This document shows positions 45,874 to 55,770 of a stretch of 64,000 bases of DNA, piece after piece. This DNA comes from Pelobates cultripes (taxonomy: Eukaryota > Chordata > Amphibia > Anura > Pelobatidae). The notes under the pieces are model-generated. The model did no database searches. It was not told where the DNA came from and was given only the letters and a program-made list of their open reading frames with translations. Location: positions 263,684,531 through 263,748,530 of the forward strand of contig OW240916.1 in assembly GCA_933207985.1 (NCBI GenBank), in the 5' to 3' direction. The stretch's first letter is position 1. The number at the start of each line of letters is the position of its first letter. The position numbers and the translations under genes are program-made.

Positions 45874-47998
45874 ATGTCCACAGAGCCATGGACCCTGACA
45901 CAATGGATGCTATTGAAGGAAGCAAGAAAAACCCAGAAGAGGACAGAAAAGCCACCCATCTCACAGCCTCATGATCAGACATTTACAATTGTTTGATAGA
46001 AAAAAATGGAGAAAGGTCCAGGCACTATAGAATTCAAGAAAAAAGGCAATTTATTAAACCCACAGCCCAGTCACAATGTTTCAACCTATATGGTCTTTAT
46101 CAAGCGATCAAATACACGCACAAACTACAATTTATAGGAATACAAATGATTAATCAATCAATCAAAAATTTATATAATCAAGTGGGGATTACCCAAACAT
46201 AGGGGGTGTCAGCTGTATTAGAAGGCATATGTCAAAAAAAGTGAAAATCAAAATTGGGAAAAAGACCGGGAAAATACCCGTTGGGGCTTGCATTTCAACA
46301 AAGTGTGTGGCATCAGCGTAATGCCATCTAACGCACGTAAGAGGACGTCTACGTAATGACATCTCAATATCCAAAGAGACTGTACATGCACATCCAGCCG
46401 CCCATCCACACATGTGCAAGCCCAAACATCTGTGTCACCACATCAGTGCGCATGCGCTGAGCCACAGGCCCGAGCGCAGGCGCACCAACGCAATGGCACG
46501 AATGTCCGTAACCACGCATGCGGGCTGTGGGTTTAATAAATTGTCCTTTTTCTTAAATTCTGCAGTTCCTGGACCTTTCTACATTTTTTCTATAAAATAA
46601 TTGGTTTCCTGGTACTGAGACCAGTCTGGTTGCACCCAGATTCATATTACTGAGGGGACTGAGCACAGTTCCATATCCCTGTCTTCAGACATTTACAATT
46701 GACATGAAAGAAATGGAAAATGAATCATCATTATCAGAAAAACAGACTGTACATAAATTATGGAATACAGTAAGAAAGAAATGCAAAGATGGAAGAAAAT
46801 GGATACTAGAGAATTGGTTATGGTGTCTCATTATTACTATTTGCATCAATAACATGATAACATATACCCTAGTAGTCGTTTTGAAACTGCATTGGGATTA
46901 TGTTAACAACCAAGAAGCTCCTGTACTGAATTGGACTGCACATAATACAAGTTCTGTGATCATGAGGACAACCTCCAGGAACCATCTCATGAAAAGAGAC
47001 ACAATTCATAGTGAAGTAATTGCCAATGTGACTTACACTGGTATTCCACAAGGATCCTACTGGAGACCATATTCAAAACCGATTATAAATAAAAAACAAG
47101 TGATTGGACTATCTCAAATCCTAATACTGGAATCTGCGGTGATGTCTAAAGATGCTGGAATTAGAAGTGAGGCGGGACAGATGCTTGTGAAAGAAACTTT
47201 GGATGCACATATGAAGGTGATTCAAGAAAAGACTTTGCCATATAGTTTACCATTGGATGACTATTACAAACAGCCATCTTATGCTGAAAAGATGTGCTAT
47301 GCTAGTTTTGGACATTGCTATTATGTTGATTTCCAGACAAACAGAAATAAAGGCTGATCACTGTCCATGTCCAGGTATTTCTCACTGACTATCTAACTGG
47401 CTATCTAAGCACCTCTCAGTACAAGACACAGATTTTTTCCTACAAGTCAGAAAAAATCGGTTACTGGGAAGGAGCAGAAGAAGAGGAATATAGATTTCCT
47501 GGTGGAGTGAGAAACCACACTGGAACAATATTCTTTAGTAATGAACTTTATAATGACTCATGGTGGCTTGCTAATCTAAATACAGACGAAATACATCAAT
47601 TAATGAAAGAAGCCTGCAGCAATTAATGAATAACGATAAGATAGGCCTACTAAAAGCAGAAGCCCTGCCAAGAGAATGGAATATAAATGGTCAACAAAAC
47701 TGTTTTAGAGACTTAGCACCATGGGACACTTGTACTAAACCACGATTTGCAGCATTACATAACTCTACATATTATGTACATACCTGCAAAGCAAGAAAGT
47801 CCTGTAATATAACGCCAGAGACATTGGAAATCTGTAATGGTTCTAATCCAGATATAATCTACTGTTGTGCCCCATGCTCTCTTTGGTATAATTATACCAA
47901 TCAAGATTTTAAATGGCTCCCTAAAAGCATAGATCAGGGATTTTTGCTATATTCTGGACTTCCAGGAATGTGGTGCAGTACAGAGACAGGGACTAGTA
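45874..47998 (+). pseudogene. env: Endogenous foamy-like retrovirus env (leader and part of surface subunit)
   Basis: The frame starts at 45874, just after pol. Its first residues include a paired-tryptophan motif (WTLTQW) like the W-x-x-W of foamy Env leader peptides, which contacts Gag during budding. An insertion (45992-46684) interrupts codon 40, and the frame is the same on both sides. Then come a hydrophobic signal-anchor (WCLIITICINNMITYTLVVV), a basic furin-like site (HLMKR), IPQGSYWRPYSKPI and VIGLSQILIL. A shift near 47350 moves to another frame (to 47625), and a third frame (47626-48030) has CCAPCSLWYNYT and many N-x-S/T sequons. The transmembrane subunit is missing because the sequence switches to inverted gag near 48000. 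Foamy assignment rests on motif order, leader architecture and the linked pol. Confidence 0.8.
45992..46684. mobile_element. Retroelement-like insertion in env with 17-bp target duplication
   Basis: Flanked by exact copies of TCAGACATTTACAATTG (45975-45991, 46685-46701). It contains inverted repeats of about 70 bp (gaaaggtccaggcactatag ... at 46010 and the inverse near 46500-46590). A one-sided 100-bp extension (46576-46676) recurs at 51084-51184. A duplication this long suggests target-primed retrotransposition despite the inverted repeats. Non-coding. Confidence 0.8.
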
Positions 47999-48629
47999 AA
48001 CCCCATCTGATGCATGTGTTTTTTCATTAAGCCATAATGCTATTTCCTTAGCAGATTTTGGTACTGTGCCAATAGTAGCTTTAATATTAGTCATAGGAAT
48101 ACCCTGTATTCCTGTCCCTACTGTGTGAACTATAGGACTACTAACAATTGGTGCTATTAATGCTTGTCGTAACAAGTCTCTCATGATAACAATTTCTAAC
48201 ATTAACCTCTCTCTTTCTGCTCGTGCAGACTGTGCAGGTGCCGGTAGTTCATGGCTATGTACAGGAACATATAGTAATCCCCTCTCTACACCCCACTGTC
48301 CTGGGACTAATAGGCCATGCCTTGCTGGTGTATTAGGTATATTAGGGCGTTTAACGAATAGTTGTATATATGCCTCTCTTTGTCATATTAAGTAAGGTCT
48401 GTGTACTTAAATCTGGTAAAGTATTAGGTAGTTCCATAAATGTTGGCTGATCTAGATCCACATTTTCAGCATCAGTTAATTGAATGCTGATTACAGCATA
48501 CCTGGCTCCTGAACCCCAAGGGCCTTGTACAAGTTCACATAGTACCATTTCTCCATTCTGAAAATCTCTCTGTGTCTGAGCTACAAATAGTTAATTAAAT
48601 TCTCGATATCTCAAGAATAATTGTCCCAT
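47999..48629 (-). pseudogene. gag: Endogenous foamy-like retrovirus gag (N-terminal part), inverted
   Basis: On the minus strand, 85 bases beyond the PBS, an ATG at 48629 begins MGQLFLRYREF. After a stop, NGEMVLCELVQGPWGSGARY and LTDAENVDLDQP follow (48548-48351). A frame break near 48350 leads to HGLLVPGQWGVERGLLYVPV, an arginine/glutamate-rich helix (ARAERERLMLEI) and IQGIPMTNIKATIGTVPKSA, EIALWLNE. The GPWG-x-G-x-R start, the helical middle and the I-x-A-x-I-G-x-x-P...EIALW block resemble foamy Gag, which lacks the usual orthoretroviral capsid motifs. It breaks off at about 48000 where env of opposite strand begins. The gag call is supported mostly by the adjoining PBS and LTR. Confidence 0.65.
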
Positions 48630-48713
48630 GACAGAGATTTGTGTCTTCTTTTACGTACAAGAGGTTACCTAGGTATAAATTTTGTTTAAAAACAAGTAAA
48701 GTTAGTGCTTCCA

Positions 48714-48731
48714 GTCCCACATTGGGTGCCA
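48714..48731 (-). promoter_or_regulatory. Retroviral primer-binding site, tRNA-Lys-like
   Basis: The minus strand reads TGGCACCCAATGTGGGAC. It differs at three positions from the site complementary to the 3' end of tRNA-Lys1,2, the primer of foamy viruses. It starts two bases after an LTR-like end (GGTTACA). Confidence 0.8.
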
Positions 48732-49116
48732 ATTGTAACCGCTAGTATGCCTATTTACCACTATAACGTCTTAAAACATAGAATTTAGCAGGGCTAGCCA
48801 TACAGATATCTTAGTCAAAATATTATATAGTCGGTATAGAGTTTCTCTATTTAAATACACTGCTCAAAAAAATAAAGGGAACACAAAAATAACACATCCT
48901 AGATCTGAATGAATTAAATATTCTTCTGAAATACTTTGTTCTTTACATAGTTGAATGTGCTGACAATAAAATCACACAAAAATAAAAAAATGGAAATTAA
49001 AATTTTCAACCCATGGAGGTCTGGATTTGGAGTCACACTCAAAATTAAAGTGGAAAAACACACTACAGGCTGATCCAACTTTGATATAATGTCCTTAAAA
49101 CAAGTCAAAATGAGGC

Positions 49117-49590
49117 TCAGTAGTGTGTGTGGCCTCCACGTGCCTGTAGGACCTCCCTACAATGCCTGTGCATGCTCCTGGTGAGGTGGTGGATGGTCTC
49201 CTGAGGGATCTTCTCCCAGACCTGGACTAAAGCATCTGCCAACTCCTTGACAGTCTGTGGTGCAACGTGACGTTGGTGGATGGAGCGAGACATGATGTCC
49301 CAGATGTGCTCAATTGGATTCAGGTCTGGGGAATGGACGGGCCAGTCCATAGCATCAATGCTTTCATCTTGCAGGAACTGCTGACACTCTCCAGCCATAT
49401 GAGGTCTAACATTGTCTTGCATTAGGAGGAACCCAGGGCCAACCGTAACAGCATATGGTCTCACAAGGGGTCTGAGGATCTCATCTCGGTACCTAATGGC
49501 AGTCAGGCTACATCTGGCGAGCACATGGAGGGCTGTGCGGCCACAGCTCACATTAATGTGCCATCCTGGATGAGCTGCACTACCTGAGCC
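49117..49590 (-). pseudogene. Tc1 transposase C-terminal part
   Basis: Reads GRTALHVLARCSLTAIRYRD, LLMQDNVRPHMAGECQQFL with the second aspartate, and [20 protein letters not shown] with the glutamate, ending LQARGGHTHY. The N-terminal start (MRRTLQPTQVAQ, near 51560-51530) lies beyond the hAT insertion. The helix-turn-helix and the first catalytic aspartate segment between them are deleted. Confidence 0.9.
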
Positions 49591-51520
49591 CAGGGCCGGT
49601 GCAAGGATTTTTGCCGCCCTAGGCAAAAGTAAAGTTTGCCGCCCCCCCCCGTGACATCACAATGCCCCACCCATATGATATGCCATGTTAACTAACGCTA
49701 GTGCTGCAGTGCCGCTGTGTTTACATTAAAAGGCCTGCAGGGACAAGCTATAGACACCAGGACCACTACATTAAGGTGCAGTGGTTCTGGGGACTATAGT
49801 GTTTCTTTAATGTGAGGTAAATTAGAGATTAGTGCCACGAATAATATACTAGATTACCTACTTACAAGCAGATGAGGATGATGATGGGCTCTAGCTGCAG
49901 TCTGGCTCCACTGGTCTGGTGTATAACAGGATCTCTGGAGGCTGTTTGTAACTGTGGTCACAAAAATCAATGTTCTGGGAGAACGAGAAGCAGCTCCATT
50001 TTTTGGGGGCCCTTTACACAGCTCAAGGTCTGGGTCCCAGGGTCCACCTTCATGTTCCACCAATGAGTTTGTTCACAGGGGGTGGAGTGTGTAGGGGATG
50101 TCCTGATTTGTGTGTAAGGAATGCATTGTGTGAATCTGTGTTTGTATGTGTAAGGGCTGCAAGGTGTGTTTCTGTGTATGTAAGGGATGAAGTGTGTGAG
50201 TCTGTAAGGGGTGCATTGAGTGTGTGTAGGGAATGCATTGTGTGTTTCTGTGTGTGCAAGGGATGCATTGTGTGTAAGGGTTGCATTGCGTGTGTGTGTG
50301 TAATGCATTGTGTGTGTAATGCATTGTGTGTTTTTCTGTGTGCAAGGGGTTCATTGTCTATGTGTGTAAGGGGTGCATTGTGTGTGTGTGTGTGTGTGAT
50401 GGATGTCAATCTCTCCCCCCTCCCTTGTCACTCTCTTCTCCCCCCCTCCCTTGTTACTCTCATTCCCCCTCCCTCCCCTGTCACTCCCCCCTCCCTGTCA
50501 ATTTCTCTCTCCCCGTCAATGTCTCCCCCCGTTAGTTTCTTTCCCCCTCCCCTGTCAGTTTCTTTCTTCCCCCCTCCCCTCCCTGTTTCTTTCTTCCCCC
50601 TCCCTGTTTCTTTCTTCCCCCTCCTTCCCTGTTTCCTTCTCCCCCTCCCTCCCTGTTTCCTTCTCCCCCCTCCCTCCCTCTTTTTCCCCCTCCCTCCGTT
50701 TCTTTCTCCCCCTCCTCCTTCTGTTTCCTTCTCCCCCTCCCTCCCTGTTTTCTTCTCCCCCCTCCACTCCCTCTTTGTTCTTTTCTTCTCCCCTCCCCTC
50801 CCCTCTCTACGACTTTCTTTCTTCTCCCCCCTCCCTCTTTCTTCCCTCCCTCCCTCCTGTTTCCTTCTCCCCCCCTCCCCTCCCTGTTTCTTTCTTCCCC
50901 CTTCCTCCCTCTCTTTCTCCCCCTTCCTCCTCTTTCTTCCCCCTTCCCTCCCTCTTTCTTCCCAACTTCCTCCTCTTTCTTCCCCCATCCTCCCTCTTTC
51001 ATTTCTCCCCCCCTCCCCCTCCACTTTCTTCTCCTCCTCCTCCCTCCCTCCCTCCCTCTTTCTTCTCCCTCCCCCCTCCCTCCTTTCTACATTTTTTCTA
51101 TAAAATAATTGGTTTCCTGGTACTGAGACCAGTCTGGTTGCACCCAGATTCATATTACTGAGGGGACTGAGTACAGTTCCATATACAGTTCTCCCCCTCC
51201 CTCTTTCTTCCCCCCCCCCCCCCTCCTCCTCTCCCTCCCTCCCCTCTTTCTTCTCCCCCCTCCTCTTTCTTCTCCCCCCCACTCCTCTTTCTTCTCCCCC
51301 CTCCCTCCCTCCCTCTTTCTTCTCCCCCTCCCTCTTTCTTCTCCCCCCTCCTCCCTCTTTCCTCCCTCTCCTCTCTTCTCCCCCCTCCCTCCCCTCCTCT
51401 TCTCCCCTCCTCCCTCCCCTCCCTCCCTCTTTCTTTCTCCCCCCTCCTCCCTCTTTCTTCTCCCCCCTCCCTCCCTCCTTCTTGGCGCCCTAGTCCGCCT
51501 TACAGGTAGCGCCGGCCCTG
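49591..51520. mobile_element. Non-autonomous hAT element with polypyrimidine expansion
   Basis: Exact 8-bp duplication CCTGAGCC (49583-49590, 51521-51528). The ends cagggccggtgcaagg and gcgccggccctg are inverted. The interior holds a T2 MITE end (TTAA near 49807), TG repeats (50060-50400) and a very long C/T tract. Confidence 0.93.
50400..51485. repeat. Polypyrimidine (TCCC/TTTCTTC) tract of about 1.1 kb
   Basis: The plus strand is almost only C and T (tccctccctgtttctttctt and variants), broken at 51084-51190 by a mixed-sequence segment. Long S/P/L- or G/E/R/K-rich frames on both strands are repeat artefacts. Confidence 0.95.
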
Positions 51521-52126
51521 CCTGAGCCACTTGTGTGGGTTGTAGAGTCCGTCTCATGCTACCACTAGAGTGAAAGCACCACCAGCATTCAAAAGTGACC
51601 AAAACATCAGCCGGGAAGCATAGGAACTGAGAAGTGATCTGTGGTCACCAACTGCAGAACCACTCCTTTATTGGGGGTGTCTTGCTAATTGCCTATAATT
51701 TCCACCTGTTGTCTATCCCATTTGCACAACTGTATGTGAAATTAATTGTCACTCAGTGTTGCTTCCTAAGTGGACAGTTTGATTTCACAGAAGTGTGATT
51801 GACTTGGAGTTACATTGTGTTGTTTAAGTGTTCCCTTTATTTTTTGAGCAGTGTATATAAATAATTGAGAATACAATGAAAAAGGGAGTTGGAAGCAATA
51901 ACTTTTGACTTAATAAAATAGTTTATTGAATATAAATAAGTACAGATATACGGAAACTTAATAATCCATTAATATATCATAAAGCAGAGTATATAGAATT
52001 AAATGAATAAATGCTTGCAATACATATAAAGTATTAAAATAACATACCCTTCCTGATTACAGGTAATCTCTCAGTATATGTCACCTTTAAAGTCGGTCAG
52101 CAAGTGTCTGTCCAACATTGGTCATC

Positions 52127-52140
<14 letters not shown>

Positions 52141-52165
<25 letters not shown>

Positions 52166-52814
52166 GTATAATATTTCTAATTACTGGTAATGTATAGATT
52201 AATTCATTTTAAGGTTAATGCAGTTCATAAATGAAAAAGGAAAAGTTTATTAGAAGTCAGTATGTTTATACATTCTTATTATTGTATTAAGCTAAAAAAT
52301 TTTTCGTAAGTTATAACTACACAGCAGGTTATGCACTGAAAGGAGGTGAGAGGTTATTAATTAAAGAAACATGGTACAGTTTAAGAATTACAAGTTAGCA
52401 ATGTATATTATCGTACAATTGCCCATCACAATCTCCTAAGCAGCCATTTGCAGATGTGCAGCCCTGAATGGGACTGGCCAGTGCTATGTCCAGTCCTGAT
52501 TAAAACACATTTGCCCAAGGCTGAGGTTACCAAATCACTAGGACTCCCCTTAGGACCACCTCCATGTTGGTTTCTATACAGTAAGAATCTATTATATGAT
52601 CGTATCTTAACAATTACATTATTAGTTTTGAAGACCCAACATGCTCTGCATCTTTGTACAATAGGTGGAAAAACAAACACGTAGTTGCAGCACTAAAAGA
52701 CGTATGTATAGGAACAAACACCTTCAGTGCCCTGCTCAAACATGCTTGCAATTCAAGAGATATATCAATGTAATGACATAAAAGTAGGATGTGAGATGTC
52801 ACGGATTGTTCTAT
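52141..52814. other. Intergenic, no gene seen
   Basis: Begins at a (TA)n run (52133-52160). AT-rich, unique-looking, with short frames only. It may contain the rest of the retroviral LTR. Confidence 0.45.
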
Positions 52815-52818
52815 TTAA

Positions 52819-53327
52819 AGGGATACTGTAGTGCTAGGAATACCTACCGCTTCCCCAGCTTCCCCCTCGCTCCCACTCCTACCTGTTACTACGTGTTAAA
52901 AACCCTTTATTTACTTACCTTATCCCATTGCTGATGTCCCTCTGCGCTGGGTCAAAGCTCTGCTCCCTCCTCTGTCCCACGACGAGCTGTGTCTAATGCG
53001 CATGAGCTGCAAATGCCGCGTGCGTTAGACCTCCCCATAGGAAAGCATTGAATCAATGCTTTCCTAGGGGGAAAATCTGACGCTGGAGGTCCTCATGCTG
53101 AGTGCGAGGACGTCCAATGTCAAATAACGGACCAAAAGTCAGTTACGATTCCGAAAGCGCCTCAGTGGCTGTCTGTTAGACAGCCACTGAGGGCAGACTT
53201 AGTGCCGCAATGTAAAAATTACAGTTCTCTGGAGCTGTGTTTTCCATTGCAGCACTAGGTTCAAAAGGGACACTGCACCCAAACCACTTCAACAAGCTGA
53301 AGTAGTCTGGGTTCCTACAGTGTCCCT
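52819..53327. mobile_element. T2/Kolobok-type MITE
   Basis: TTAA at 52815-52818 and 53328-53331. The ends are AGGGATACTGTAGTGC and the inverse of CTACAGTGTCCC. Palindromic interior (aggaaagcattgaatcaatgctttcct). Confidence 0.9.
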
Positions 53328-53338
53328 TTAATTATTAT

Positions 53339-55031
53339 TATTTTTTTTTTTTTTATACATTCTTTATTTTTCTTGTGCATTTGATTACATAACAGGGAAA
53401 CCTGTAGCGCCACAACAGCAATTACAGGCATTTCAATGGCATATATTGTCATGGCAGAAGGAAACAGCACATTTTTATAAGAAAAAAAAACCAGGCTGGG
53501 AATACTTTTAAGTTTATAAACATGCAAAATACAGGCTAGCTTTGTATGTCCAGTGTGGTAGGTCACGATGGGGTCGTCAAGCTTGAGACAGTGAACATAC
53601 AGTGGTTTTAACAGGTATAGCAGTGATTAGAGACGATTAAACATTGCCTATCTAGCTAGAGACATCGGTTAATGCCACGACAGCTTAGTTAAGTACAGCA
53701 TCATCACGGTAATTATGCGCTTATACACGTTGAATCATGTTGCTTATATTAAGTAGGGTCATTGCACATTTTGAAGCGTTATACTAGGAATTTGCTTGGG
53801 GTCTGAAACTGGATGCGAAGTGCGTAAGATTATCTAGAAAACAGACATATGTATGGTCGCTTTTATGTAAAAGTAGCTTAGCTAGGGTAAGAATAAAACA
53901 ATCTTGGAAACCGCAGGTCATCGTAGTCAGCTTAATGAGTCCCAAGTTGGCCTTTCTGGTTACAGGGTTTCAGTCCAGCATGGGCAGGTTACCAGTAGTC
54001 AGGGCTTCATCCGATACCTGCTGTTGGTCTGCTCGGTGAGCCGGCATATAGCATGCTGCGCTTCGTGATGCTGTGTGAGTGACGCAAATGACTCCTCCGT
54101 CCCCGGTGTTTTCCGATATGTAGCTGCAGCGAGGCATGAGCTCTGGCACTCTCTGGGGGGGGCCTAGTGGCATCTTGGATGCAGGTTTACTCTTCTGCCC
54201 CAGAGCTGTAGGAGAGCTGTTGCCTGTTTGCCATGAGCCCGGGTTCCTTTGTGGCCCAGGGTCGTCCCTGTCGGGATGTTGTGGCGGGCCTTAATCGTAG
54301 GTCGTTGTGGCTTTTGTTTGACCGCCCTCCGCCGGTGTGGCCGGCACCTGTGGGGTGCACTCCCTGTTGCTCTCTGCTTGGGAGGGCCAGTAGTGCTTGA
54401 GTCTGTAGATTGGGTCAGTAGTGTGCCCTGAAGAGATTTCCCCAGCCTCCTCTCACCACGGGCTGTGTCCCGGGCTGGTGGCGCGTGGGTAGTCGTCGCT
54501 GGTTGTAAGCGTGCCAGCAACTTTGCCCAGAAGCGGTCGAAGATATCGCCAATGGTGTCTTTGACGGCGTCGTTCGTGCCAGGGTGGGTTGTTGCTGCTG
54601 CATGGCCCTTTGAGTAGGGTCCAGTACGTCCGCTATCTTGGAAGCTCCTGTGCCCACATTGCTTGTGAGATTCGTTGGCCCTGTCGTGAGGTGTGGGGCA
54701 TGAAGCACTTCGTCTGGCGGGGACCGGGATATCCCCCACCGGTCCAGAAGGGGGAGGGGAGGTGTTTTGTTCCCCCATGAGGTTATCAGCGTTGGGCGGG
54801 AAAGCACCCGTTTTTTCCCCCTCACCTCTTGCACTAGGCCTCAACACCCTGATTCGGTTTGTGGTCATTCCGGGCTTCATGTGTGGTCTTGCTGGGTTTG
54901 TGCAGGCTTCCCCTGTTTAGTCAGCCTAGTCTTGGGAGAATTGTAGCTCTGCAGCCTGAGAAATCAGTGTATTTTGAGTCCAAGTAGCAGGAGCTCATGC
55001 AGGGCACTTCCTGTCTGCTTGCTAGTTAGCC
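53339..55031 (-). mobile_element. Poly(A)-tailed non-LTR retroelement
   Basis: Flanked by a 15-bp duplication CCCTTTAATTATTAT (53324-53338, 55032-55046). On the minus strand it ends with aaaaataaag and then an A-run (53340-53355), the marks of L1-type retrotransposition. It carries one ORF near its 5' end (next entry) and about 0.8 kb of 3' non-coding sequence. No reverse transcriptase is present, so it is a non-autonomous or internally deleted LINE-1-like element, or a retrocopy. Confidence 0.8.
54164..54880 (-). CDS. 238-codon ORF of the retroelement, function unknown
   Basis: Begins MKPGMTTNRIRVLRPSARGE and is rich in P, T, R and H, with a central amphipathic stretch (KDTIGDIFDRFWAKLLARLQ) and a basic C-terminal half (HRCRPHRRRAVKQKPQRP). 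No domain is recognised. Position near the 5' end of a poly(A)-tailed element suggests an ORF1-like, nucleic-acid-binding protein. The stop at 54164 is followed in another frame by 68 open codons (54173-53970), perhaps its continuation after a frameshift. Weak alternative: chance ORF in GC-rich DNA. Confidence 0.35.
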   Translation of the reverse strand: MKPGMTTNRIRVLRPSARGEGEKTGAFPPNADNLMGEQNTSPPPSGPVGDIPVPARRSASCPTPHDRANESHKQCGHRSFQDSGRTGPYSKGHAAATTHPGTNDAVKDTIGDIFDRFWAKLLARLQPATTTHAPPARDTARGERRLGKSLQGTLLTQSTDSSTTGPPKQRATGSAPHRCRPHRRRAVKQKPQRPTIKARHNIPTGTTLGHKGTRAHGKQATALLQLWGRRVNLHPRCH

Positions 55032-55046
55032 CCCTTTAATTATTAT

Positions 55047-55647
55047 TTTAATAAATGACACATGAGATTAAATGTTTTGGTTTTTCCTAACAATGGCTGC
55101 ACTGAATTTCTTAATACGTTTCCTTCTCTGTTCTGAGAACATTGTGTTTATTTTGATTACATGGACTTGGAAACCACACCAAACATCGACTCCGTATTAA
55201 AACAGCAATAAAACATCTTATTTATCTTTCTCATTGTAAAAGAAACAGACGCTATTATACCCCACTAATAGTAAGGTGTAACGTGTTGGAAATTAATATT
55301 ATACTGTGGTAATAATAATAAACAGGTTCATTATTAATTCTGTTAACTACACAACATTGTGCAACTATAGGGTGAATGCCAGATATCTAACAATTCTCTG
55401 TTTGGCTTAAGTTTGAATTTCCAAAAGATTGAATAAGCAATCATAACAGGTATTTTATTATAGTCATGAAAGTAACATTGTTTTATATTTATCGCTATGA
55501 GTATATCTTCACATTTTACACTTGGCAAACCTTAAAGGAGAGCTCCCACTTCTCTGGAATTAAAGAAAGTCTTCACTTCCCAAATACAAAAATAGTAATT
55601 ACTGTTTAGTGGATATGCCCTCAACAAAAACCTCCATGCATTTAGTT
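55047..55647. other. Intergenic, no gene seen
   Basis: AT-rich, with a short frame at 55343-55528 that has no family resemblance. Confidence 0.5.
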
Positions 55648-55770
55648 ATAGATGCAAACACAAAATTGAGAATACAGCTGCAGATCTACAACATAAAGGA
55701 CAAATATTCTTTATTTGTTCTTTATGTTGTAGATCTGCAGCTGTATTCTCCATTTTTTGTGTGCATCTAT
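55648..55770. repeat. 123-bp palindrome
   Basis: Arms of about 59 bp (core gaatacagctgcagatctac on both strands) with four or so mismatches and almost no loop (centre near 55708). The open frames across it are shadows. Confidence 0.93.

Larger units (their letters stand above)
48858..51853 (-). mobile_element. Third Tc1-family element, nested in the LTR
   Basis: TA at 48856-48857 and 51854-51855. The ends CACTGCTCAAAAAAATAAAG and the inverse of CTTTATTTTTTGAGCAGTG are inverted repeats. It holds a deleted transposase and a hAT element (49591-51520). Confidence 0.95.
48734..52140 (-). repeat. 5' LTR of the foamy-like provirus, interrupted (outer end uncertain)
   Basis: The inner boundary is at 48734 (minus strand ...GCGGTTACA). 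The LTR runs rightward to 48857, is split by a Tc1 element, and resumes at 51854. A TATA-like tatataata near 48825 precedes the inner boundary on the minus strand. The outer end is not defined by a second copy. The sequence stays LTR-like in composition to the TA repeat at about 52133. Confidence 0.6.

Noticed and set aside
46704..47357. ATG at 46704 as the env start
   Set aside because: The upstream frame from 45874, interrupted by an insertion with a clear 17-bp duplication, carries the leader motif. 46704 is internal.
49970..51602. Open frames of 377, 284, 252 and 156 codons in the C/T tract
   Set aside because: Low-complexity S/P/L or G/E/R/K frames produced by the polypyrimidine repeat.
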